From: Dromiciops gliroides
Lineage: Eukaryota > Chordata > Mammalia > Microbiotheria > Microbiotheriidae
DNA length: 64,000 bases
Reading direction: 5' to 3'
Assembly: GCF_019393635.1 (NCBI RefSeq)
Contig: NC_057863.1
Span: 640,050,306 to 640,114,305 of the forward strand
Shown here: in pieces, positions 42,401-54,900 of the stretch
Layout of the letters: each line of letters opens with the position of its first letter
How positions within the stretch are numbered: the stretch's first letter is position 1
Position numbers and translations under genes: made by a program
The notes under the pieces: generated by a model
Seen by the model: only the letters and a program-made list of their open reading frames with translations
Database searches by the model: none
What the model was told of the DNA's origin: nothing

Positions 42401-45400
42401 TCCTTACCCCCTCGGCTGCCCCTGCCCATTTGGACCCAGTTGGTGGAGACCTGGCTGCAGCCCAAAGCTCCGCCCCTCCCCCTTACCCTGACTTTGACAT
42501 CGACATCGAAGTGGCTAAAGGAATATCTAGCTGTCATCCTGTCCACCCTCCGGCCCCTGGTCCCTTCCTTTCCCTTCAGGATCTCCTCTGTAACTGATGA
42601 CACCCCCCCCCCATATTTCCTACTTAATTATCCAGTTGACAAAAATTAAGTACCCACTCTGTGTCAGGCAAAGCTGATGGCTGGAGAGAGAAAACTATGT
42701 AAAACACAACATATAATATTTTGTTATGTATTCATCAATACAATATTTAATATATTATAGAGAAGGTTTTATTATATTATTATGTTTACATAAATTTATT
42801 TGTTTGTATTTATATTTTATTATGCATCTTACAAATAATATTTTATTATATTGTTATAGATAATATAGAAGATGTATGAATGTATGAATAAATATTATAT
42901 ATGTGTATATGTATATCCATGTATATATGTATATATATACACAGACATACAGATATACATATAAACACATATACACATGGATATAAGATTGGATATAAAG
43001 GGATACAAGATGGAACAGTATCTCCTCTTAACCGTCAAGGAACTCCCACCCTGGTGTCTGAATCCTGGCTTTGTCTCCCAGTGCCGCCCTCACAGAGATC
43101 TCTGGTCTCCTTTCATTCTTGGTCCACTCCTTGCTGGGCTCCAAGCCTTCAAGGTTTTATCTTCACCAGCAGCCCCCTTGACATACCCTCAAGGAACAGA
43201 AAACCAAGCTGGATGGAAACTGGGAGGTGAGAGGAAGAAGGAGCTGGAGACCCCCCAAAAGCCCTGTCTCTTGATTTTTTATTTTAATTCTTTTTTTGTG
43301 TGTGGGGGGCAATGAGAGTTAAGTGACTTGCCCAGGGTCACACAACTAGTAAGTGTCAAGTGTCTTGAGGCCAGATTTGAACTCAGGTACTCCTGAATCC
43401 AGGGCCAGTGCTTTATCCACTGTGCCACCTAGCTGCCCCCAGCCCTGTCTCTTGATGAGCAAACCACCAAGAAGGGAGGCCAACAGAGAGCTGCACAGCA
43501 GACACCCTGGCTGTCTTTCTCCCATTCGGGGTTAATTGAGAGGAACCTACAGGTTGTTTTCTGTCCAACCCCAGTGCCTCCTTCTGCCTGGGCTCCCTGC
43601 CTCTGGGGAGGGCCCATTTGCTCAGCGGGCTCCACCTGCTTCATCGTGGAGAGAGGCTCATGGGAAGGAAGACACTTCTTGCATGAGCCAGGAAGAGGTT
43701 GTCAGCATGACTTGGGACAGGAGTATGTGTGTGGGTGGAGGGTGGAGGTTCAAGGATTGAGCCTTCTTGGATTCACTTTGTGGCTCTTGGGGCTGATGAG
43801 ACAGGGCGGGAAGGGAGGGGGTCACCCAGAGAGTAAGCGGAGGACTGCGGTTGTGAACTCAGCTGGATGGAGAAGCACTGAGGCTGGTCCCTTTCCCTAA
43901 AACACTCTTCCCTGATGCCCCGAGGGAACCCGGCTCACACATTTGGCCACATCTAGGGAGGGAAGATCCTCTCACCCTCCCTCCCCAACCATGAGTCTTA
44001 GTCCTTTGTATCCTCACAGTGTTGGTCCTTGTCTTTCCAGGGCAACCATAGATGAGGTGGAACAGATGTGGTGGAGATTGAGGCAAATTGGCAAGGTGAG
44101 AGACCTCCTCTGTGTCCATCATTCCCATAGCTGCGGGGGAGGAGCCTGTGTTGATCCCGTGAGGACCTTGTCTCCAAGGCTGGGGAATGGGGAATTGCAT
44201 GTGGAACTGGAAGAGGGAGTTGGGAATTAGGTCCTGCCTGTGACTTGGATAGATGGGGGAGGAGAGGGAGGAATGCCGGGGGACAGGGTGTGGCTATCTG
44301 AACCTGGGAGGGGTCCCCATTGACTTTCCCTTCAAGGAAGGGGGGGTCCTGTTCCCCTTTGTCTCATGAGGCATTCCCAGCACCTGGCACTTGCATGAGG
44401 GAAGGGAGTGTATGCGTGTGCCCACTCCTGTGCGTGTGTACCCGGGACTGCTGTGACCAGTGTCATGATTCTCCAGGCCCCCATGCTGAGCAGCAGTGGT
44501 GTATCTCACGGCTTCCTGCCTTGGTCAGACTTGGAGAGGGGGAGGGAAAGGGAAGATAGAGAGGAGGGAAAAGCTCTGGGACAGAGAGTGAGCCCAGAAA
44601 GTGAGGAAGTAGCTTGGGGTGGCGACTAGAGCTGGCCTTGGCCGCAGGAAGACCGAGTTCAAATTATACGTCTGCTACTAGTAGCTGTGGGACTCTGAGC
44701 AGGTCGTGTCACTTTCACGTGCCTCAGTTTCCTTATTTGTAAAATGAGGGTATTGGACTCTAGGCAGCCCTAAGGTACCTCTTATGCACAAGAGTCCTGG
44801 CAAAGGGCCCAGGGGTGTTTGAGGTCAGGGGGCCTCTTTCCAGAGGGGCAGGGTAGAGATGATAGTCTTCCAGAGACACTCGAAAGCTGTCCAGTTCCCA
44901 CTGGCTGTCCTCAAGCTCAGTTTCTCTGCTGTTGACCTTTGGGTCCTGGGTGCCCAGTCCCATTTGCTCTGCCAAGAGCTGTGCAAAGCTCCCGGGCTCC
45001 TGGGCTGAGCCTGGCAGGTTCCCCTGCCTGGTATGATGGGCTCTTCAGCCCTGTTCAGGCTTGCCTCCTAGGCTGGTCTTTGCCCTGACTCTGGGCACCC
45101 TCCCAAGGGCCCTGGCTGCAGATGGGCTTTTCCTAACTGGCTCCCCTGGGCTTAGGTCATCCTGTATCTACAATTGGAGTCACTTCCCTGGCCTTCCTAA
45201 GAGATCTCTCTAGCTCTTGGCTCTGAAAGTCCTGACTTTGCCTTGGTCCATTACTGTCTGGATCAGTTTGTCTGAAACTCATCCCTGATGTCCACTGCCT
45301 TGGAGGCTTCTGTCATTCTCCAAAGCTCAGTTTCTTGACCGATGGTCCTAGAGTTCCCCTTTGTCGCTGGTCGGGAGGAACTGGGTCAGTGCTCAGGGGT

Positions 45401-48400
45401 GGGGAGAGGAAGAGTTCTACAGATAGTGGAGGAGGGGGTTTCCTACTTGAGCCCCTCTCACGCGAGCCATGCCCTTGCCTGCTCACACTTGGCATGTCCC
45501 TGATTTCCATACTAGAACAGGGAGAGAGAGAGAATGTCTCTATCCCTCTGCCAACCCCCCTGCTGGCTCACCGCCCTTAGGACTTTGGCCCTCAGTTACA
45601 GAGATGAGGCTCTGGGTTCAAATCCCCCATCTGGTGCTAATTACCCATATCATCTTGGGCACAATTATTTAATAACAATAATAATAATCAGTCGTTTCAG
45701 TCATGTCTGACTCTCTGTGACCCCATTTGGGTTTTCTTGACAAAGATCCTGGCGTGGTTTGCCATTTCCTGCTCTAGCTCATTTTACAGATGAGGAAACT
45801 GAGTGCAACATGGCTCAGCGGCTTTCCCCAGGTCACCCAACTAGGAAGTGTCTGAAGCCAGATTTGAACTCAGGAAGCTGAGTCTTCTGACTCCAAGCCC
45901 AGTGTCCCAGTCCACTACACCACCTAACACTGTGCTAAGTGCTTGCTTGTCAGTTATGATCTCATTTGATCCTCACAACAACCCTGGGAGGTAGGTGCTA
46001 TTATTATCCCCATTTTGTAGATGAGGAAACTGAGGTTAAGTGACTTGCCCAGGGTCACACAGCTAGCGAGTGTCTTAAGCTGGAGTTGAACCCAGATCTT
46101 CCTGCCCACCACTCCATCTAGCTGCCCCAGGGCCTCATTTTTCTCCTTTTGAAATGACTCTTAAATAGATAACATTTCCAGCCCTTGATCTGAGACCCTC
46201 ATGATCCCAGGAAACAGCTGAGGCCTGAGGGAATAGCTTCCCAGGTATAGGTATCACTCACTCCTGTGGGGAGCAGACCCTTCACCTTGCTCTGTGCCTT
46301 CCTTTTGTCCCCTGCAGCTGGTCAAACTCTGTAGTGGGATGATTGAGGCTGGCAAGGTCTACATCACACCAACAAGCACTTTGTCAGCGGTGTCCGGGAC
46401 CTTTCCCAGCAGTGCCGCAACGATGAGGTGGTCTCGGTAAGGAGGGGATGGGTAGGGGCAGGGGGCCGGGGAACTGACTTCTAGAATCGGCCACCTGCCA
46501 GGCTGTTTGCAGAGGAATGGGTGTGGAGGTGGGGAGGAGGTGGACTGACTGTCAGGATGCCACAGTCTGTAACGGGGATTATCCATAATTGTTTGATAGA
46601 AGAGAGGGTCCCCTGTGCTTGGGGATGGATGCTTGGATTGGCTCAGGATCAGCAAGACCATGAAGGTTTTGGAGGAAAAAAACTTTGGGAAGAAGAGATT
46701 CACGGACCCCCTTGATAGTGGATTATTTGTGTTTAGAAAGCATCGGGAATATGGCTAATTGGGAAGGGCCCTGGTGGTGTATAATACTGCTGGCTTTTGT
46801 GGGAGGAGACAGAGAGAGCCAGCCATGTGGTTTTCATGGACCCCCTCTGATACCCTGGCTGTGTGACCTTGGGCAGAAGGACTTGATTTCTCAAAGCTGT
46901 GATTGTTAATGTGTCAGTTGTTCAGTCGTGACCCCATGGACCATAACATGCCAGGCCCCTCCCTCCTCCACTATCTCCCAAAGTCTGTCCAAACTCCGTT
47001 TCTTAAGCAACTCTTCAAGACTGAGGTGTAGCCAGTCTTCACTGACAGAGGGAATTTCCCTGGACCAGTGTGAAATCACAGGTGTGGGACTCTGACATCC
47101 CTAATAATGAAACATTCATGTTCTTTCTGTCTGTTACCCCAAAGATGTTGCAGGGATGCTCCCCTTGTGAGAATCTGGGAGACAGTCTAGGTACTTTGAT
47201 TCAATTACAAAAGGCAATCATTTTATCCACCTGTGCCTCAGTCTACAAAAATGTTAAATATGAAAGTATAGCAAGATAGTACCTGGTCCAGGACCATTTC
47301 CATCTGGATTTCATCACATGAGAGGAGGAAGCGGAGGGAGAGAAGGAGGAGGACAAGATGAACGACTATTTACCAGTAATGGTGACTTGTCCTGGGGACT
47401 GTTTCTAGCTGAAAACCCATCAAACAGAAAGATGAGAAACTCAATTACCATAATAACTGTCTTGGGTTGTTTTGGTCCATACTTGTGAATTTCCCTGGGT
47501 AGGAGACCTCCTGGTTTGGAAACTCCCTCCATGCATATTAGATTGACCACTCTTCAATATGGTCTTAGAGAATTGTTTGGACATTCTGGAAAGGTTAGCA
47601 AAATTGCAGGATATAAGATAAATCCACATAAATTATCAATGCTTCCATATATGATTGGTAAAAACCCCAGCAGCAAGAGATAGAAAGAGAAATTCCATTT
47701 AAAATATCTAAACAATATAAAAGGCTTGGGAATCTACCCTGCCAAGACAACCCCAGGAACTATATGAACACAATTACAAAACACCTTTTCACACAAATTA
47801 AGTCAGATCTAAACAATTGGAAAAATGTCAATTGTTCATGGATAGGCCAAGCCAATATGATTAAAATGACAATTCTGGAAAGGTTAAGGGAGCTGCCTAG
47901 GGTACCACAGCCAGTATGTGTATGTGATTTGGACTCAGGCTTGATTCCAAGCTTGCCCTCTAGTTATTGTAATAATGGTCCCCCTAACTGTGCCCCCATT
48001 CCCACTTTGATCTGCTGACCTTAGGACTGGTTGGTTTGGGACACTCAGGAGTAGGATTGGGGTCCAGTAGATTTGGGGGTCACATTGATCAAACCTGGGG
48101 GACACTGCTAAGGGTATGGGTAGTGTGGCTACTAGGGCTGTGGGTTGAGGGAGAGGAGGGGGATCCCCATGTAACCAGACTTAGCCCAGTGGCTTAGTGA
48201 GAGTCCCAATCAGATGAGAAAGAAGTAGAAATAGGTCAGGAGCCCCAGGAAACTGACAGAGGAGAGGGTAGACAGTGGCTGTGGGGTCACCCACTCCTGG
48301 ACCTGCTAACCCTTGCCTCCACCTCATTCTATCTCCCTCCTCCCCAGGAATGTCTACAGAAATTTGGAGACAGTCTTCAGGAAATGATCAACTACCACAT

Positions 48401-51400
48401 GGTAAGAACAACCCCACCCCCTTTCCTCCCCCCTCATCCCCCAAAGCTGGGACCAGGGGCTCAGAGCTAGTTAGATAGTCTGCATGTTCAGCAATGTGGC
48501 TTCATCAGCATCTCATTTGCATGTCAAGGTAAGTCCTCATAGATTCTTCCCCCATCTGGAGACTCACTGGGTTTAGAATATTTGGGGAGTGGGTTTTGCT
48601 GGGCTGAGCCCGGGGAAGTTCTTGGATGAGGGGGCACAGGGAGTTCAGGCCCTGTGATACAGTTATCAGATGGGCCTGTGGGTGGTTCAGGCCTGTCTCT
48701 GAGCCATTGGGAGGGGGCTGGAGGACACCTTACCACCCCAACAACCTCCCCTAGGGCCATAGGGTATGTGTTAGGGAAGCCCAAGATGGGGAGGGGGGGG
48801 ACACTGTGGATCTGTCCCTTGGGGCAGGAGGGACTGTGGCCTGAGCTCCAGGATACTGGCTGGGGATGTCTGGCTGAGGAGCCAGGAGTCTGGCTGGCCC
48901 CCGGGCCAGCCATGAGGGGGAGGGGAAGAGGAGAGGATGAAATTGGAGCCGTGGGTGTGGGAAGGGGAGGGGGAAGAGCCCAGAAATAGCCAGATTATAC
49001 TCTGGAAGAGACAAGGGGCTGGGGAGGCATCCGAGGAAGGGAGATTGGGGAACTCAGCCCTTCACAATTGGGCTGGCTCCCCAAGTTTAAGTTAGATCAC
49101 AAGGCATCTTCCTTGTTGTTTGGAGTGTGAGACAGGAGTGAGTCAGAGGCTCAGGCAGGGCTGGGGCTGGGGCTGATCTGATTGGAGGCAGGGAGATGGA
49201 CACAATGACTTTTGAGAGATGGGACTCATTGACCTTGGGCCAAAAGGAGAGCTATTGGGACTTAGAGACAGATCGTGCCCCCGTCTTCCACCCTTTATCC
49301 CTAATCTGGGGAGATTGCTTCCCTGAGGATAGGGGGAAGTGGCTTCTTAAAGATTTCTCCTGCCAGATGTTGCCAAACATCTGTCCAGACAGAGGGGAAA
49401 GGGCCAAGGCTGAGCTTTCGGCCTGGACTCCTTTAGGAGGAGGGCTGGGGGTGCGGGCAGGAAGGTTGGACTCCCCAGATTTCTTAGTATCCCTGGCACT
49501 CAGCACAGTGCCTGGCACATAGTAAGTACTTGTTGACCAGTTAGCTGACTGTTGGTCCCCTGGGTTCTGCAGGGAGCATGCGGGTGGACACCAGGGTTTG
49601 GGGATAGACGGGGTCTCTCCTGCCATCTCCCCAGCATTCACATACTGACATGTGTCAACTTGGACTCCCAGAACCTCAAGGCTCCAGAGGTGCATGAGGG
49701 TCCCACGTGGATGAATAGACGTCCACACTCTGGGTGGTCAGGTCTCGGCCTGGGAGTTTGAGCCCAGACTAAACACCCCCCCCCCCCGCTGCCCCGCCTT
49801 TCCCCACCCACCCAGGAGGGGAAGTTCAGAAATAAACAGTCCCAGAGCTAAAAGACACTGATGGGGCTGCCCCTGGGTCCAGTGTGGAGCAGAGGTCTCC
49901 TCCTCCCATGCCTGTCCCTTCCTGCCTGGCACCTACCCCTTATGTAGACACTAGCCCCTTCCCCAACTCTCTCCTCTGACTGGTGGTGATGGGATGGGGT
50001 TGGGGGGCAGCCTGGTACAGTGGGAAAGATCCAGGAACTTGGAGTCCCAGGACCTGAGTTTGAATTCCTCACTCTGCTTCTTCCCGGCTGTGTGATTTTG
50101 GACAAGTCCCCTGACCTCTCTGGGCCTCAGTCCCTACATCTGTAAAACGATGGGGTTCGACTCGGTGGTCTCTAGGGTCCATCCCAGCTCTATTCCTAGG
50201 ATCCTACAATCCATTGTCCCTAAGGGGAGCAGCTTGTCCGTGCTGAAGGGGGTCCTAAGGATGGGGGTGGAGTGTGTGGCTTTTTGTGTGCACCAGTCAG
50301 GGAGTCGGATGGACACCTGTGGGGCTGTGAGCCTTGACCAGTGGGAGGGGGCTGCAGAGAGACACAACTGCCCAGCTACCATCTTACCCATTGGGTAGCA
50401 CTGATTCCCACCCCCCCAACCCCTAGGTCCCTCTTATTCCCCTCCCCCCATGGGTCCATGTAGGGGTTCTCATGAACAGAGGCTTAGGGGAATTGGCGAG
50501 TTACTCAGGAAGCTCCTTACCCCCTTGCCCCAATAGCGCCTCCAACATCTGGGTAGCCCTGAGCAGCAGCGCCACCTGCTGGCCATGCAGGGAAGACTTT
50601 GTGTAGAGATGGGGGAGGCGTTCAGGTTTCTGACCCCTGGCCAAATAACTGAGGTTCACTGGGGAGGGAAGACTGCACCAGGGGGAGGAAAGAGTACTCC
50701 TGCTTGAGCTCTGGACCAAGGAAGGGCAGAAGACATTTGGCCACGGGAAGGAGTACCTGGATTTGGGGAGGAATCTCTCCCTGTCCCCGCTCTAGATGTT
50801 TCAGAAGCAGAAGGCAAAGGTTCCCCAAATCCCTCCCTTTTGGATGTTTCTAGATCCTGTTTGACCAGGCCCAGCGGTCAGTGCGGCAACAACTCCACAA
50901 TTTTGTCAAAGAGTGAGTATGGCACGACCTTCCCCCAGAGCTGCTCCCTCTGCCCTTCCCAGCTCCCTGGTCCCATCCCTCTCACCCACCCAAACATACA
51001 CAGGGAGGACCTAGATGCCTTTATTCTGGGTGAACTGGAACAAGGCATCAGAAGATCTCTCTTGGTTGGCTTGGACTCTGCTTGGCTGGGTGACCTTGGA
51101 CAGGTCATGTTCAATTTGTGGCACTGTCAGTTTGGAGCTGGAAGGGACTTTCATGTTTGGCTAATTGTCTAGTCCAACTTCCTCATTTTACAGATGGCAG
51201 AAGTGAAATGTGAAATGTTTTGCCCAAGGTCACAGAGATAGCGCACAGATAGGGCTCTTTTATCTCTCAGGTTTCTCTCTTCCTTCCATACTATCTATGG
51301 CTCTTGGTGACTCATCCCCATGGGCTCAATGATTATCTCTATGCTGATGACTCCCAGATCTATGTACCCGACCCATCTTTTTCCCAAGATCCCTTCCCAT

Positions 51401-51945
51401 CTCACCGATTCATTATTGGACATTTCCTATAGGGTGTCCCCTTTCTCATACTTGGTATCTCTTTGCTTCTCCCTGATCTCTCCCCTCTTGTCAATTTCCC
51501 TATTTCTGTTGCTTCCAGCACCATCCTTGGCCATACCTGCAAACTCAGAGTCATTCTTGGCTTTTCTTCTCCCTCATTCCTTGTGTCCAGTGAGTTCCCA
51601 GATATCTCCACTTATACAGGGAACTTAGTCCTAGTCTTGGCACTCGTAGTCTCTTCTTTGGACTATTGCTGTAGCCTCCTCCTTGGTCCTCCTGCTTCCA
51701 GTCTCTGCCTTCTTTAATCCATCATCCACATAGATGACAGATTGGTATTCCTCAAGCACAGGACTGACCATGTTATTCCCTTGCTCAAGAATCCCAAAGG
51801 GCTCCCTATTGCCTTTAGTAAAAATGAATTGGAGAAGGAAATGGCAAACCACTGTGGTATCTTTGCCAAGAAAACCCCAAATGGGCTCATGGAGAGTCAG
51901 ACACGACTGAAAATGACTGAATAATACGCACACACATGCATATAT

Positions 51946-51978
<33 letters not shown>

Positions 51979-54900
51979 CACACACATATACATGCACATA
52001 GAGTGGAGGATCTATCTTAGATAAACTTAGAAAGAAAGGATTCCAGTCAGATTATGAAGGAATTTCAAAGTCAAACAGAGGACATATACAAACATATACA
52101 ATACATGCATGTTTGTTTACATACATAAAAGAAAGATTTATCTTAACTCATGTGTAAAAGATCTATCTTAGATCTTCTAGTATGTGTTTATGTTTGTATA
52201 TGTGCATATATGTATGTGCATATGTATATAGTATGTATGTGTATGTCTGTATCTATGTCTACATCTCCTGTTTGGCCCTTAAAGTCCCTCAAAATCTGGC
52301 TCCATGCCTTCCTTTCTACATGTATTGCCCATTTATTACTGCCCTTCATGCCCTCTATATTCTTCTTTTTTTAAATTTTTGGTTGAGGCAATTGGGGTTA
52401 AGTGACTTGCCCAGGGTCACATAGTTAGTAAGTGTCAAGTGTCTGAGGCTGGATTTGAACTTAGGTCCTCCTGAATCCAGGGCCGGTGCTCTATCCACTG
52501 CGCCACCTAGCTGCCCATATGACCTCTATATTCCAGCTAATCTGGCCTCTGTGTTGTCCCCTGGCACAACATTCCATCTCAACCCTGTGCCCTTGCCCAG
52601 GCTGTCCGCTGTTCCTGGAGTGTACTCCTTCCTCATTTCTGCCTCTTAGGATCCCTACCTTTCTTTCAAGATCAGCTCAGGTGCTTCCTTCTGCATGAAG
52701 CTTTTCTAAGCCTTCCCTCCCCAGCTGCTAGTGGGAAATTAACATGGGTATCTTTTGTATTTAGTTTTCCCTGTATCTGTTGTTCCCTCATTAGAATGTA
52801 AGCTCCTTGGGGCAGCTAGGTGGCACTGCAGTGAATAAAGCACCGGCCCTGGATTCAGGAGGACCTAAGTTCAAATCCGGCCTCAGATACTTGACACTAG
52901 CTGTGTGACCCTGGGCAAGTCACTTAACCCTCATTGCCCCGGAAAAACAAAACAAAACAAAATAAACAACAACGAATATAAACTCCTTGAGGGCAGGCAT
53001 TATTTTGTTGGGTTTTGTATTTTCAGCACCTAACACATAGTAGGGGCTCAATAAATAATGCTGCACGAATCAGTGACTGATAACCGAGCTAGGATTCAGA
53101 TCTACCCTAGGACTTCAAATCCAATTCTCCACCCTCCACCATGCTGCTTTGTCTCTAATTTGGCAAGCATTTATTTAATGCCTCTGACATGCTCCACTCT
53201 GGGGACACTGACACAAGAGAAGCTGCCTCTACTCTCAAAGAGTTTGTGGTCGACTTTGAGGGTCATAAGATAGTGGATAGAATTCTGGACTTGAAGTCAG
53301 GAAGACTTAGACTAGAACCCTGTTGCAGGTACTTGCTAGCTGTGTGTCCCAGGGCAAGATAATTAACCTTTCTGATCTTCAGTTTCTTTAAAATGAACAA
53401 GGCCGGACTAGATGACCTCTAAGGTCCCTTTCCAGTTCTAAATTGTTGATCCTTTGAATAGAGCACATATGTGCCTTAGTTTCCTTATCTGTAAAATGGG
53501 GCTAATTGGGCTTACACTCCCTACTTCACAGGGTTGTTGTGAGGAAAGCCTTTTATAAAGATACTACAGAAATGGAATATCCTGCCATCCAAGGCTTCCC
53601 ATGATGTAGACCCACCTTGTCCATCTGGCCTTATCTTCTCGCCTTCCTCCCTCCCTCTTCCCTCTCTCCTCCCTTCCTCCCTCCCTTCCTTCCTTCCTTC
53701 CTTCCTTCCTTCCTTCCTTCCTTCCTTCCTTCCTTCCTTCCTTCCTTCCTTCCTTCCTTCCTTCCTTCCCTCTCTCCCTCCCTCCTTCCCTCCCTTCCTT
53801 TCAATATTTTAAAATTTGTTAAATATATCCAAATTACACAAAATTTTTGATATTGCTTTTTTTTAAGTGAGGCAATTGGGGTTCGGTGACTTACCCAGGG
53901 TCACACAGCTAGTAAGTGTTAAGTGTCTGAGGCCGGATTTGAACTCAGGTCCTCCTGACTCCAGGGCCGGTGCTCTATCCGCTGTGCCACCTAGCTGCCC
54001 CTTGATATTTTTTTGAAAAATTTGAATTCCAAATTCTTGTCCTCTCTTCCTCCTACCCTCCCCCACCCACTGAGGAAAGTAATCTGATATCACTCATACA
54101 TGTGAAGTCATGCAAAACATTTTTCCATATTATTGGTTTGCTTCCTTGCACACTTGCTCCTTGCTGGCAGAAGTCAGGCTCATTTCAGCTAACAGCCCTT
54201 TGCTCATGTGGCTCTTTCAACTTGGGATCACATCCCCAGCCCCCACCCCTTCCAGAGTCAGTATGGCTGGTACCTTCCCTTCCCAATGAGGAGAAGGAGT
54301 TCTGCCCATCCTCTGGATGGAAAGGTAGAGGCCCCATATAGTGTGTGTTAGGGTCTCTAGGACCTTATCCCACTCCCTCAGCAACTGATCTCTCCTCCCT
54401 GCTCTCCACAGTGACGTTAGGAAATTCAAAGAAACAAAGAAACAATTTGACAAGGTTCGAGAGGACATGGAGTTGTCTCTGGTGAAGAATGCGCAGGCTC
54501 CACGGCACCGGCCACATGAGGTTGAGGAAGCCACCGGAGCACTGACCCTCACCCGCAAATGCTTCCGCCACTTGGCTCTGGATTATGTACTTCAGGTCAG
54601 TGAAGGGTCCCTGGCATGGGCAGGTGGGGGGTGGAGGCTTCATTAGCATCATTCAGCTTTCTACAAGTTGGAAGCAGTCCTGGCATGGCATGATGCTAGA
54701 TCTGAGAAGAGGAGCTAGCTCAATCAGGGTAAGGGGCTCCAGAGTGGGAGGCAGGCAGAAAACCTGGGTTCTTATCCAGCCTATGCTGCTTGGTAACTCT
54801 CAGAACTCTCTGGGCTTCCTCTTCCCTCTATGTAGGGGCCCCTTCAAGCTCTGACATTCTAGACTCACGGTATTTTTGGAGCAACTGTTGTGCTGGGAGA

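Noticed and set aside
42008..42649. 213-codon open frame (+)
   Set aside because: Unique GC-rich intron; no family recognised and no start or splice context.
46905..47060. Possible ruminant-type Bov-tA SINE
   Set aside because: Only a short stretch is similar; the rest of the window is marsupial-like, so a shared RTE/Bov-B-derived tail is the simpler reading.
47460..47885. Possible coding exon with NCSWIGQANMIKMTILE
   Set aside because: An L1 ORF2 remnant with stops and frameshifts, not a host gene.
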